A DNA stretch of 64,000 nucleotides from Leptobrachium leishanense (Eukaryota > Chordata > Amphibia > Anura > Megophryidae), in the NCBI GenBank assembly GCA_009667805.1, contig CM019067.1, positions 64,090,637-64,154,636 of the forward strand. Direction: 5' to 3'. Below are positions 42,735-54,123 of the stretch, piece by piece. The notes below the pieces were generated by a model, which saw nothing but the letters and a program-made list of their open reading frames with translations, was not told the DNA's origin and did no database searches. Both the position numbers and the translations under genes were made by a program. Position 1 is the stretch's first letter. Every line of letters begins with the position of its first letter.

Positions 42735-42988
42735 AGGCTTCAATGTTAAAAATATTCCCGTTTTAATTCAATATCTAATAAACCGTTGCTTATAATATTC
42801 TTCAGTAAAGAGTCTCTTTTATTTCTAGATTTTTTTAGTATTTTTTAAGCATTTTTTATACTTTTTGAAAAAAAAAAAAAATTCGAACTTTTGGCGAACG
42901 TCCCAAAAAAGTTCGAAGTTTGTGAACTTTCGAACAGCCGATGTTCGATTCGAACTCCGAACAGATCCGAACCGAACGCTCATCCCTA
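42735..42988 (-). mobile_element. hAT family B/C left-end fragment (inverted)
   Basis: Read from 42988: TAGGGATGAGCGTTCGGTTC, GTTCGAA-rich DNA, an A run, AAAATGCTTAAAAAATACTA, AGAGACTCTTTACTG and AACGGTTTATTAGATATTGA. This order matches 17811-18050 and 22256-22480. Only the left end is present. Confidence 0.8.
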
Positions 42989-43306
42989 GTGTTTATACAA
43001 TGGTCAAGTCCTAATAAAAGAAGTGTGAGATCTCTCCAAAGTTACCCACACTTTCCCTCTGACAAGTGCTCCATACTGGATTGGCAGGTGGAGGGCCTGC
43101 GTGCTCAGTCTCGGTGCTGCCGAGAGGGCACAGAACCAGTTTGACAGAGCCAGCTGTCTCCACGCTCCTTCTCAACTCTTTCCCTGCAGTGGAGGGGCTT
43201 CCCAGTGGTGTCTGGAGTGGATGCTCAGTCTTTTAAGCAGGATATGAGGAGGCATTGGGGTAGGTGGAGATTGAAGGCGGCTGGAGATATGTGAAAGAGG
43301 CAACCT
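42989..43306. other. Low-copy sequence, no gene seen
   Basis: Nothing recognised. Confidence 0.5.
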
Positions 43307-43314
43307 GTGGAAAA

Positions 43315-43794
43315 TAGGGATGTGCGTTTCGGGTTTCGGAATTTCGGAATTTTCACGAAATTTCCCGATTCATGTTTTCGGATGAGGCCGAATTTCCGAA
43401 AAATTTTAGATCCGAAAAGTTCAGATCCGAAATGTTTTCCGAGCCGAAATGAAATATTTTCGGATTTTTCGAATGGGCTTTAAATGTGTCAAACGAGGAG
43501 AACAGATGTTCCGAAAAACGAAAATTTTCCGAAAAACGAAAATTTTGTAAAAAACGAAAATTTTGTAAAAACGAAAATTTTCTGAAAAACGAAAATTTCC
43601 GAAATTACGAAAAGTCGATACAAAAACCGAGCACAGTGACACGAAAATACGAAAAATGGTCGAAATTCCGAAAAAAAAATGTACCCGAAAAACGGGCCGA
43701 ACCGAATCGAATCGAAACCGGTCGAAACGAGCCGAATCGAAAAGTTTAAAAATCCGAAAAATCGAACCGAAAAAAAAATCGGTGCACAAGCCTA
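43315..43794. mobile_element. hAT MITE, TAGGGATGTGC family, exact duplication GTGGAAAA
   Basis: Starts TAGGGATGTGCGTTTCGGG and ends GTGCACAAGCCTA, with GTGGAAAA at 43307-43314 and 43795-43802. The interior has a local amplification of AAAAACGAAAATTTT units (43510-43600). Confidence 0.95.
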
Positions 43795-43802
43795 GTGGAA
43801 AA

Positions 43803-45250
43803 CGAACCATCATAAATAGACGCGTCACAGCAGCATCTTTAAAAGTAGTGGTTTTTCCCACCGAAAGTGGACCTTAGCAACATTTTGACCCCAAGGGGTC
43901 TTTGTCAAGCCTCGTGAAGATTGACAAAATCTCCTTGGGGGTCGAAATGTTGCTGAAGCCCACATTCTGTGGAAAAAAAACACAATACTCCTTTTAAAAA
44001 TCTTGGTGTAAAGTGTCTATTATTGCTGTATCTATATGTTGGGAACTGGGGGAGCCTTTGGATTGTGCACCCAGGTGAAAAAAAAAACACAAAAAAGAGT
44101 GCTGTTTCTAGCATTGCTGACTAGTCGCACTGTGAGAAAAGACCAGCCTGTTGATTTCCCATTGAGTGTGCAAGAGTGCGGTTATAGCGCTCCATGCACT
44201 TGTGGACCTGTCATCTCCTGCACTGTTTTCACAGTAGAGAAGCTACACGCTGAAAGCCAGGAAGCACCAACACATCGAGAGCATTGCTGTGAGCCGCCGG
44301 TTGTAGTTGAACAGGGCAGCACTCGTCTCACAGCAGCTGCCTAGAAGGCCTAATGTGCACGCTGAGTGATCCCACTGGATATAGTGCAAGAACTGCATTC
44401 CCATGAATTCCTGCTGCACTCGACCCCTGTGTATATAAAAAGTATGGGAGTAAAAAAAATGAAGATATTTGTTTGGGGGGTTGTATTGGAATGGCACATA
44501 AAACAGAAAGCAAGGTGTGACTTTTGCATGGCTGACCAGAAGGAAGATCTCCAGAATTTGATGATCTTCAACCTCAATGATACTTTATAAATCTCGAGGC
44601 GTCACACACGGAAAACAAAGCAAAAACTCAGTGTATCCGTAAACCTGAATAGAGACCCATTTGTGATTTTCTCATTGACTGAAATGGGGGGACACGGGTC
44701 GGGATTATTTTACAGATAGAGTTGGTTGCGACAGATTTCCCCTGGGAAATGAAATTAGCATTTTGTGCAGTGACTGTATAAAAATATCTTGTGGTTCACC
44801 GACTATGAAAATGCATGTATTTAGGATTATAACTAGACATACAGCTCATCTCTTTCACTTAGGACATCTAATGGTCTGTAAGACTCAACCCAGCTGAAAA
44901 TACTAATTTCCTTATTGCTGTTACAGCTATACTATAATTTGAGTTTTTATCTGTTCTGTGTCTTCCATTATCCCAGTGCAGGGAATTTGCAATAGGAAGC
45001 TACTAGGAGGATATTTTTTACGTTCTCCGCTGCCCGGCTCCCTTCTGTTAATTTAAGATAAAATACTGCCTGTTTGCTTTATCTGGAATTGCAATTAACC
45101 AGGAATGTGCTTGGTTTGAATGACCGGGCAGCTTGGTGAGCTCTGGGAACCCGTTGGTTTGGCTGAGATAACTCTCGTATGGCATGCTAATGTGCAAGTA
45201 TTGGGAAAGGTTTAGGGATTTAGCTATTCTCAATTTCACAATGAGAAATT
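43803..45250. other. Low-copy sequence; one short inverted pair
   Basis: At 43870-43960, CAACATTTTGACCCCAAGGG and the inverse-like CTTGGGGGTCGAAATGTTGC flank TTTGTCAAG...TTGACAAA. This resembles a GGTCGAAA-type repeat common in frogs (from memory). Otherwise nothing; open frames near 44041-44590 carry no motif. Confidence 0.45.
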
Positions 45251-45529
45251 CTTAATTTTTACCCCTTTTTAAGCACTACTCTACCAAGAGATTTTCCAGA
45301 AAACCACCAACAGCAACCAGTGTTTTTTTTTTAATTATTTTAATGAATTATACAGTAAAAAATATTTGTAAATATTCCAAATGTATTCTTTACTGTAATA
45401 ATCTATTTGACAGGCATGTGTCACCATCTGCTGGCCAAAACGAGCTATTGCAGCACTGGGCTCTGATGCACCAGATGGGAATATGTGTCTCAGACACATT
45501 TCCCAGCAGGTTTTAAAGAGTCATGGCTG

Positions 45530-46479
45530 TAGACATGTGCATTCGTTTTAGTACTAAAATGATTTAGTCCGAATTTCGGGAAAATTTAGTTTTAGTATGA
45601 CTCAAGAGAAACGAAACTGCTCAGTACAAAAAACGAAAGAAACTAAAATAAAATCCACTACATTTTAGTTTCAGTCATTTTTGTGATATTACATTGATGA
45701 GTGAAGGAGACCAGCAATGAAGAGTGCAACATCCGAAGTTCTGCACCCTCCACATGCCAATGCAGTAGGATGTTCTATACAGAGAGGGACATTAATTAAT
45801 TAAGGAAGATGTTCTATACATTATACAGAGAGGGGTATTAATTAATGCAGGAGGATGTTCTAAACATTATACAGAGAGGAGCCTTTTTTTGTAGCCCTTT
45901 AAATCCAGTGGCTGTGAGCACTGAGATCGGCTGCTTGTTACATTCTCTCTCAGTACAATGTATCAGGCTCAGCTGTTACAGTAACTGACTGTAACAGTGC
46001 TCAGAGTTTCAGTAAAACAAGGAAATAATATTGTTATAACCTCTTATATATAAAAATATTATTTACTAGTTTTACTGAAACTCTGAGCGCTGTGATGAGC
46101 AGCAGACAGTTACTGTAACAGCTTTGCCTGACACGGGGCAATATTACAATGTTGGTGCTAACTTAACCAGAGCTGTTGTAAACTTAAAACCTCCATAGGC
46201 TATAATGGCTCTGTGAAGTTTACAACAGCTCTGGTTAAGTTAGCACCAACTATGTAATATGGCCCACATTGTGCTGAGAGTGAGAGATACTGTAACAAGC
46301 AGCGATCTCAGTCCTCTGAGGAGCCACTACAATAGTAATTGTATCCACTGGTTTTCGGATGAATGAAATTAGTTTTCATACTAAAGAACTGAAAACGAAT
46401 TTCTTTAGCAACTAAATAAATTGCATTTTAGGACTAATCCATTAGTTCAAAACGAATTTTTGTGCTGTGCACATGTCTA
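45530..46479. mobile_element. Palindromic hAT-like MITE, TAGACATGTGCA ends
   Basis: Ends TAGACATGTGCATTCGTTTT and ...GTGCTGTGCACATGTCTA. ATGGCTG / ATGGCAG flank it, a poor 7-bp match. Long arms mirror each other: CAGCTGTTACAGTAACTG (45968) against CAGTTACTGTAACAGCT (46112), and GTTTCAGTAAAAC against GTTTTACTGAAAC, centred near 46060. Non-coding. Confidence 0.7.
46137..46264. mobile_element. GGCC-type hairpin MITE
   Basis: GGCAATATTAC...GTTGGTGCTAACTTAACCAG...TTGTAAACTT folds onto its inverse ending GTAATATGGCC; arms about 55 bp. Ends match the GGCC(A/C)(T/C)ATTAC family. It lies inside the right arm of the palindromic hAT. Confidence 0.8.
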
Positions 46480-46664
46480 ATGGCAGCGGTGCTGAAACTC
46501 TAGGTACATGTTTTGGAGCCCAAATGCAAATTAATTTAATTTGCAATAAACAAAATTCCTTTGCATTGCTCCAGTAGAATGAAGTAGCCACTATACTCGA
46601 TATCAGGGCACCAGCAAGTGCCTTGCAGATTGATTATACCCTATATTGGTAGTGAAAGGATTAA

Positions 46665-48358
46665 CCCCTTCACTACCGAGTGATTTTCCAGAAAAACATT
46701 GTCAGGAACCAGTGGTTTTTGAAAAAATAATTTTTCATTAATTATACATTAACCCCTTCACTGCTGAGGCATTTCATGCCTGTGTGCTGAGCTCATTTTT
46801 ACCGCTTTCGCTCATCAAGTTTAAACGCGATTTGAAGTCACATTTTATTATATGCCCCAGACATATTATATATCGTTCTTTCCGGCAGACTCGGCAAATT
46901 CATAATATATCATTATTATATGTATACATCATGTCCTGCCTGTATATTATGACAAAAAATGCAATAAAAATTAAATTTTTAATCATCTGCAGTGTGTAAA
47001 GTGTTTTTCTTTCACATTTTATCACATGAACAATTGCGGTTATGTTTTCTATGGGGTGCGCTTGTACAAAAATTAGAAATGGGGACTTGTTACATTTTTT
47101 TGGGGGAATTACGTGATTTTTAGCAAACGCACCCCATAGAAAAAAATCATTAGTGCAGCATCATTGTTCACATTATAATTGAAATGTGAACAATATTGCT
47201 GCATTAATAAAAACAACACACAAAGAAAAAAAACATGTTTTTATTATTATTATTTATTTATTATTTTTATCATTTATTTTTATATTTTTCTTACTTTGTA
47301 CCTGGTCATATTGGGTGTCATTCGAAAGGCCATGTTCAGGCCTTTTCGAATGACACACTCCATGACCCGGCTGCCACGGTTCTGGAGATATCGGGGTTCA
47401 AAGGAACCCCCTATCTCCACCAGGGAATATCCTTGGGAAATCCCCGGGCAGCTAGGGATTCCCCTGCTATCTGACGTCATCACGCTATGCGTGATGATGT
47501 CGGGCAGCGAGGTGGGACCCGGGGGTGGAGCCGCCATCCAAGATGGTGGCCCCCACCAGAGCTAGGCCGCACTTCTGCGCCGCAAGGTGCTGAAGTGCCA
47601 CCCGGCGCTTGAGGGGTTAAAGCCAGGCACCGCTCAAAATGGGAGACTCTCCCCTTTTAAGCGGTGCCTGGCTTTTGCCACTGCTCCTTACCGATCGGGA
47701 GGGAGAGGGATCCGAACGGATCGCCCCTCCCGTCCAGGCTATTTCCCGGCATTGCCGGGGGGTTGCCTGAAAATGACATCATCGCGCATGGTGCGATGAT
47801 GTAATTTACGTCGGGAGGAGCTTGACTTCAGCGTCTCAGGACGCTGAAGTCAGAACGCCGCGGGACTCCGGACAGAGAGCTAAGTATCTTCGCCGGTGGT
47901 CCCGCACAGCTGATGACATGTGGGGCACGTCCTCAGCATGTAACGTGCGTCGATGAGGACATGTCCCACACGTCCTCAGCAGTGAAAGGGTTAAGAAATG
48001 GTTGGGCATATTCCCAATGTATTTCTTACTGTAATAACACATTTTGCCAGTAGATGTGCCATCTACGGCCAAATTGAGTTACAGCCCTTACAGTTGCAGC
48101 TTGTGTTCCCTGCATCGGCTCCTCAATGTCCGATGTCAGGACATTCTTTAACTGATTTTGCACAGTTTTACCGCTTTGGGCATTATGCCCACAGGGCTAA
48201 AACTTTGGGGACACCTTCTGCAGCCCGTAAGCAAACAAAATTAGTTTGCAGCAAACAAATTTAATTTGTTTTCGGGCTGCAGATCGAGATATCTCGATAT
48301 CATGCACCAGATAGTGCCTTTTGAAGCCAGAGATATCTCAATCTCTGTAGTGAATGGG
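46665..48358. mobile_element. TTAA element type 2, complete copy with type-1 insertion
   Basis: TTAA at 46661-46664 and 48359-48362; ends CCCCTTCACTACCGAG and CTGTAGTGAATGGG. The body after 47995 (CCAATGTATTTCTTACTGTA, GTAGATGTGCCATCTACGGC, AACTTTGGGGACACCTTCTG, TTGTTTTCGGGCTGCAGATC) is the reference used here for the family. A type-1 TTAA element sits inside it. Confidence 0.85.
46753..47990. mobile_element. TTAA element type 1, complete copy
   Basis: TTAA at 46749-46752 and 47991-47994; ends CCCCTTCACTGCTGAGG and CCTCAGCAGTGAAAGGG are perfect inverted repeats apart from one base. The left half is AT-rich with GGGGTGCGCTTGTAC; the right half is GC-rich with GTGGAGCCGCCATCCAAGAT and GAGGACATGTCCCACACG. 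1.24 kb, non-coding; piggyBac-like by TTAA only. Confidence 0.88.
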
Positions 48359-48362
48359 TTAA

Positions 48363-49264
48363 ATAGGGGTGTATGGTTTTTTTAACTTTGCAAACTGCAT
48401 AAATGTCAACATATTCTTCTAAAATGTCAATATACCTCTTATAAAATCCTAAATTTATATCTTCAAGCATCTGTAGAGATGCAGCATGTTGTCACACAGA
48501 TGTGTTCTTGAAAAACGCAACAGGGCTTTTTAAACAGAGATGCATGTGGTCTGCAAGAAACAGAACATAAATCTGATTTATGGAATGAGATTTCATTGAC
48601 AAAAGGCAGAGCCTCTGAAATGGAGACGACACTCCTGGTGATTGAGAATACGTCGGGACTAATTTACCATTCCAAGTTGGGAATTTCATAATTTATTTTT
48701 TCTTTGTTTTTGTTAGAAAAAGTTATAGCGGAAGCAAACTCTGCACGTTGCATATAGATGAAAAATACGTTTTCAATGCTCAAAGGCGTTCATTAATCTA
48801 AACTGTGACAATGCGTACTGACATTTTCCCAACAGCCTACAGGCAAGCCATTTTTTGCCAAGATATGATACAGTGATTAATATTATATGCACTGCAGAGC
48901 TCAAAGCCTCACGTGGTTCAGCTCGACAAATATGCACACACAGGTGTGCTTACTACACGATTTTAATTAATACAGGATCCCCCCCCTCCAAAAACTGTGC
49001 TAATCAAAATACTCTCTAATCAACATGATGGCTTCTGCGTGCCTGGGCACCCTGCCCTTGTCTTTCTTTTTCTAGATTTATTAATTGGTTACACCAGGAA
49101 AAAGCAACATATACAGTATTGGAATTCTAATCCCTCGGTTTCCAAAAACAGGCACTTAGAAAATGAATCAATCTACTATATCACATGGATACACATTAAC
49201 CCTTTCACTATATGTAATTTTGCTGAAATACATTTTATTGTAACATGGGATAGGTAGTTAACAT
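48363..49264. other. Low-copy sequence, no gene seen
   Basis: Nothing recognised. Confidence 0.5.
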
Positions 49265-49268
49265 TTAA

Positions 49269-49568
49269 CCCCTTCACTATTGAGATATCTTGGGCTTCAA
49301 AAGCACCATCCGGTGCCCTGTTATCGAGATGTCTCAATCTGCAGCCCAAAAGCAATTGAAATTTGTTTGCTGCAAACGAATTTCATTTGCTTTTGGGCTG
49401 CAGAAGGTGCCCCCAAAGTTTTAGCCCTGTGGGCATAATGCCTAAAGAGCTAAAACTGTAAAACAAGCATGTCCTGACATTGGACATTTAGCAAGTCAAT
49501 ACAGTTGCAGCCCATGGTTCACTGCAATTGCTGTAACTCAATTTGGCAGTAGATGGCACCAGTAAATG
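49269..49568 (-). mobile_element. TTAA element type 2, right part, inverted
   Basis: TTAA (49265-49268), then CCCCTTCACTATTGAGATAT, then the inverse of the family right half (CTGCAGAAGGTGCCCCCAAA, CCCTGTGGGCATAATGCC, CAATTTGGCAGTAGATGGCA). The other end is lost at a T run near 49568. Confidence 0.78.
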
Positions 49569-50100
49569 TTTTTTTTTTTAAATGAAATAAAATATTACGT
49601 TTATTACATTGAAGCCTATGGGATACGCCTGTTTAAACCTGTCAAATTGAAATCACGGCGGTCCACCGCAATTTGGCACTCTAAATAGAGGACTAAATAG
49701 AGGCCCTAGGTTAAAATGTGCACTCGCCCCCTCGCAATTTGCGAGTTGAAATTGGGGGAGGGCGAGTAGAAATTGTGCTGTAATTGGAATGCCAGCGTCG
49801 GCATGGAGCCGTCACTGACATTCCCTTTCATGTGATCCTGTTTGCTCCAGTGTGTAGCGAGGAAGGAGGGGGGCAGCGCCACAAGCAGGGACGGACCGAA
49901 CGTTGGGAGAGATGTACTTTCACATCTTCCCAGCGTCTGCACTCAGCCAGCTTCCGGGTGGTCTGTGTCACATGCGCTGACACAGAGCCTGGAAGCGTTT
50001 GTGCATGAGCAGAGTGAGGAGTGATCTGATTCCCTCCCTCTGAGCGGAGGGGAACTGCTGCCTGGGAGGTAGGTAATTACAAGGCTGCAGGGGTTGCAGG
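49569..50100. other. Low-copy sequence with a short G/C palindrome
   Basis: CTCGCCCCCTCGCAATTTGC and GAAATTGGGGGAGGGCGAG (49723-49767) form an imperfect inverted pair. No gene. Confidence 0.5.
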
Positions 50101-50102
50101 GG

Positions 50103-50740
50103 ATAAAAAAAAGACTGAGAATGGAAGAGATTGGATGAAAAAAAGAAAGAGGGATAAAAAAAGACTGAGAATGGAAGAGAGGGGATAAAAAAAGACTGAG
50201 AATGGAAGAGAGGGGATGAAAAAAGAGAGGATAAAAAAAGACTGAGAATGGAAGAGAGGGGATGAAAAAAAGAGGGGATAAAAAAAACAGAATGGAAGAG
50301 GGGGATGAAAAAAAAGAAAGGGATAAAAAAAAGACTGAGAATGGAAGAGAGGGGATGAAAAAAAGAGGGGATAAAAAAAGACTGAGAATGGAAGAGAGGG
50401 GATGAAAAAATAGAAAGGGATAAAAAAGACTGAGCATGAAAGAGGGGATGAAAAAAGAGAAAGAGGGGATAAAAAAAACTGACAATGGAAGAGAGGGGAT
50501 GAAAAAAAAGAGATGGGATAAAAAAAGACTGAGAATGGAAGAGGGGATGAAAAAAAGAAAGGGGGTAAAAAAAACTGAGAATGGAAGAGGGGATGAAAAA
50601 AAATAATGAGAGAGGATAAAAAAACGAATAAGAGGGGATAAAAAAAAGAAAGAGGGAGAGAGGTGAAAAAAGCGAGAATGGGAGAGGGGGTTGAAAAAAA
50701 GAATGAGAGGGAGGGGTAAAAAGAAAGAGAGGGGGTATAT
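50103..50740. repeat. Polypurine minisatellite, about 13 x 45-50 bp
   Basis: Units read GGGATAAAAAAAGACTGAGA, ATGGAAGAGAGGGGATGAAA and AAAAGAG, varying in A-run length and in presence of the second half. The plus strand is nearly pure purine, so the minus strand gives long Phe/Ser/Leu-rich frames of no meaning. Such tracts can form triplex DNA; that is general knowledge, not shown here. Confidence 0.93.
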
Positions 50741-50747
50741 AAAAGGC

Positions 50748-51110
50748 TTTGGAGCTCTGATACGCTCCTACACACCACACATTATTGTGAGTTTTATTGC
50801 TGTGGAGCTCTGATACAGTAATGCGTAGTGTGTATGAGTGTATCAGAGCACCACAGCAATAAAACTCAGTAAGGTGTGGTGAGTATGAGCGTATCAGAGC
50901 TGCACAGCAATAAAACCCTCAGTAATGTGCAGTGTGTATGAGCATATCACAGAGCTGCACAGCAATAAAACTCACGCTCATACACACTGCACATTACTAT
51001 GAGGTTTATTGCTGTGGAGCTCTGTGATACGTTCATACACACTGCACATTACCATGAGGTTTATTGCTGTGGAGCTCTGTGATACACTCATACACACTGC
51101 ACATTTTGAT
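50748..51110. repeat. Flipping tandem repeat, units in alternating orientation
   Basis: A unit of about 60-65 bp (GGAGCTCTG-TGATAC, GCTCATACACACTGCACATT, AC-ATGAGGTTTATTGCTGT) occurs first forward, then as two to three inverted copies, then forward again. A lone copy appears at 58605-58680 inside another hAT element, so the unit is dispersed. Confidence 0.85.
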
Positions 51111-51529
51111 TTATGTTTACAATGCTTCGTTATATTATTAATGATAATTAAACAATAATTTTAGTGGGTGTGTTTAGGGGCAGAGATAACGGTAAGGGTT
51201 GGGTGGCGAGTAACTCTTAAGGCCTGGCTAGTAGCTTGGGACCTGAAATTTTGAGCCCTGCGATAGCCAACTATGGGACAATTTCAGTGCTGCTGAACAG
51301 CGCTGAATTGCGGTGAACTGCAGAAAAGTGGACTGTATTTTGCTGCCAATTTGCCTGTATTTGATGAATAGACAGCATTGTGAACAGACAAATTGCCAGG
51401 AACGGTGAAATTAGCCATTCGGTGCAATATCGGGGCCAATTCGGAAGTTAGTGTGTAACCCCTATAGGGCTCTATCAGCTGGAGTGAGCTAAAACGACAA
51501 TGCTACATGAAAAATCTAGTGCGAGTCGC
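51111..51529. other. Low-copy sequence, no gene seen
   Basis: Nothing recognised. Confidence 0.5.
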
Positions 51530-51533
51530 TTAA

Positions 51534-51935
51534 CCTTCCTGGCATTCCGATTCTGACATATTTTATATATGTCAGAATCGGATCAATTTATTTGGCCCCC
51601 TAACGGTATATAGAGTGTGGCTCAGGGTTAAATGCATTGCAGAAACCGCTAATCCCGAGCCAAAATCGGGCTGACGCTGGATACATTACCTGTCCCTGCG
51701 CTCCCTCGCTGTCCCTCACATTCTCCAGCGATCGCAACATCCTATTTCCTGGTTCTCTTCTCACGAGAAGGGAACCAGGAAGCAAAACACCCCGATCGCC
51801 AGAGGAGAATGTGATCACGGAGGTCAGTGAGGGAGCGCAGGACAGGTATGTATACAGTCCGAGTGTGGCACGGGGTTACCGCTTTCGGCAATGAAAGTTA
51901 ACCCCGAGCCACACTCGGGAATACCGTCAGGGGGG
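51534..51935. mobile_element. TTAA element type 3 (MITE)
   Basis: TTAA at 51530-51533 and 51936-51939. Ends CCTTCCTGGCATTCCGATT and ...CGGGAATACCGTCAGGGGG are imperfect inverted repeats. The interior is largely palindromic: CTGCGCTCCCTCGCTGTCCC against GAGGGAGCGCAGGACAG, and TTCCTGGTTC against GAACCAGGAA around TCTTCTCACGAGAAGG. Non-coding, 402 bp. Confidence 0.85.
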
Positions 51936-52069
51936 TTAAAGGTAGTGCCTGACAACCCACCAACAGATCTCCTTGTCCATGGTAGTCCGTGTACAAGATT
52001 CATAAGCGCGCACTAGGGAACGGCTGAGACCTGGGCTGAGAACCAGCGCTAATGCATTGATTAGTATAA

Positions 52070-52470
52070 CAACCGTGCTTCTTAGAAACGTGAAAAGATG
52101 CATTGTATGGTTAAACTGGCGTGCTTCGGGGAAACGTGAGAGGATGCATTGTATGGTAAAAAATAAAAAGCGATCCAGTGCAAAAATCCTTGTTTTAAAG
52201 AAATAAAATAAAAAGATCGGAACCCCAAATTTCGCCTGAAAAATCCAGAAAAATACCTCATAAATTCTAAAAATTCAATAACTCAAAAGACTTTTTGCTG
52301 CGGATTGAAAAAATAAACGGTTGAATAAATAAAGAATAAAAACGATAATATCTTTTACATTGAATCTTATGGGCTTCGCACACGGCAGGTTTTCCTATAC
52401 AATGTATCTTCTCACATTTCCCCGAAGCACACGGCTTAACCACACAATGCATCTTTTACACGTAAACTAT
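52070..52470. repeat. Foldback element, AAGATGCATTGT arms
   Basis: ACGTGAAAAGATGCATTGTA, TGGTTAAACTGGCGTGCTTC and GGGGAAACGTGAGAGG (52078-52160) are inverted at 52385-52465 (CTTCTCACATTTCCCCGAAG, CACACGGCTTAACCACACAA, TGCATCTTTTACACGT). The centre holds the AAAATTCAATAACTC and TAAACGGTTGAATAAA module. No clear target duplication. Confidence 0.72.
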
Positions 52471-52584
52471 ATCCAGCAAGCCAAGAGAACACCTGTGCTG
52501 CATTCCTTTCAATTGCCTGTTAATTTTGGGCAAGGACTTCTTCTTTTCTTTTTTCTTCCTTTTCCTTTTTGCGATTAGCGTTGG

Positions 52585-52860
52585 CGCCAAAAAATAAACA
52601 TCGGGACCAAACAATCTGTTGGTTAGAATAGTGAACGTTTTCTGGAGCGCTGCCCATGTTAAGTATAGGACGCGGTAAGTACAGTAAGCTTGTGCTACGA
52701 ATCGTTAATTACCGCGCGCTAAGTGGTTTTCACAGTTTGTAGCGAGAGGCAATCAATCTGTTGATTCGGCGCTCGACTGAATTTAACGGGCGCTAACGAG
52801 AAAACCGGCTGACGCTAGGGTTAGCTCACACCAGCTGATAGTGCCCATAGTCTTTAGGTC
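52585..52860. repeat. GGCC-family remnant
   Basis: Contains CCATGTTAAGTATAGGACGC, GTAAGTACAGTAAGCTTGTG and GCTGACGCTAGGGTTAGCTC, matching the arm sequence of 30600-30660 and 62830-62890. It has no intact ends. Confidence 0.55.
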
Positions 52861-53600
52861 GGCCATCGCAGCTCGCCTTATCCTCTGGCCCATCAGCCAT
52901 TCACTCGTATTTTACTGCAAAGTGATACTTTGTGCCTTTTTTGACTTTGGCCTTGAAGGAGACTCCAAGCGTGCCCATAGAAATCCATAAAGAATCTGTA
53001 ATAACAGTACTGTACATAATAATATTACTGTATATCATTCCTATATGTACATTCATGAGGGAAATACCGAGCGGAATAACCCTGAAAATGAACATTCCAA
53101 CACCTGCACAATAATGACAAATTGGATGAGCCACATATAAATTATCATCTTGTAACGTGATGAGAATTAAATAGTTAATTGTGCGTGATAAACCTCCACG
53201 TTCAAGAGCTGTAGCAGTTCTAAACTAATTTAAAACTGTACAGTACCCCAGAAAGTGGCGAGGATGGAGCATCGCTGCGTTGGTTATACGTCAACTCTGG
53301 CAATGATTCGTGGTTGAGACTGCAAATACAAAACTCTGCATGAATCGGAAAAACCCTACAATTCATTAGCATTTATGAGAAAATGTTGAAAACGATGAAA
53401 AAAAACTGCTTTATGAAAGATTCTTGTTAGAGAGCACAGCTTGCCCAGATGTGGAAACCACTTTATTGCCAGTGAGTAACATCTGGCATCAGGGCAAATT
53501 GCGATGACAAGACACCGTTTATTCAAAAGGGAATTCAGAGCCTATTATTTATTTAGAAATGTAAATAGAATCATGTAAATAATGGCTTAGAATGGGACAT
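52861..53600. other. Low-copy sequence, no gene seen
   Basis: Nothing recognised. Confidence 0.5.
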
Positions 53601-53663
53601 ATCTCAGGAACTATTTTTCCCTGTAAATCACTTTTAATGAATTATACAATAAGACATATTTGA

Positions 53664-54123
53664 GGGGTTATTCAGAGAGATCCGAAATGTCACCGAAATG
53701 TAACCAGACATTGAAATTCAGCGTATGGTGACATACATTCATTGGATCTTATGTGTAAATTCCAGACATTTTCATTCAGTAGTTTTTTTGCAAATAGCGT
53801 TTCAATTTTGAAACTTTCAAGCAAACTTATATTTTTTTTCCCAACCTGTTTGTCTGCCTGTTGGCTTTTTCCAGCGACTGCTCTTTGCTGTGATCGGCGG
53901 TTCCTCGGATTTTTCTGGCATGTTCGGCGTGGTTTTTGCGGCGGTTTCTGCAGGTTTTCAGTGAGTGTTCGGCGGGTTTGCGGTGAGATTTCCCTGCACT
54001 CTGGGGTCCCTTCGGTTGTATATGAATACACCGCAGGGTCGGCGAACTAGAATGGCCCCGAAGTGCGCGGAACAAAAGGGCACCGAACATGCGGCGACAT
54101 TTCGAATCTCTCTGAATAACCCC
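53664..54123. mobile_element. GGGGTTATTCAGAGAG-ended MITE
   Basis: Starts GGGGTTATTCAGAGAGATCC and ends CGAATCTCTCTGAATAACCCC, inverted repeats of about 25 bp. The interior has GGCGGTTCC, TTCGGCGGG and CACCGCAGGGTC segments shared with 34440-34650. It interrupts the type-2 TTAA element at ATTTG/TTTGG. Non-coding. Confidence 0.85.

Larger units (their letters stand above)
45256..46660. mobile_element. TTAA element type 2 copy, split by a hAT
   Basis: The diverged left end (ACCCCTTTTTAAGCACTACT) is followed by ATTTTCCAGAAAACC, AATTATACAGTAAAAAATAT and CACCATCTGCTGGCCAAAAC, then after the hAT by GGAGCCCAAATGC and ...TATTGGTAGTGAAAGGA before TTAA (46661-46664). That TTAA is shared with the next copy, so two copies abut head to tail. 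Confidence 0.68.

Noticed and set aside
49943..50780. Three overlapping minus-strand frames (180-270 codons), rich in Phe/Ser/Leu
   Set aside because: They are translations of the polypurine minisatellite complement; all frames are open because of composition.
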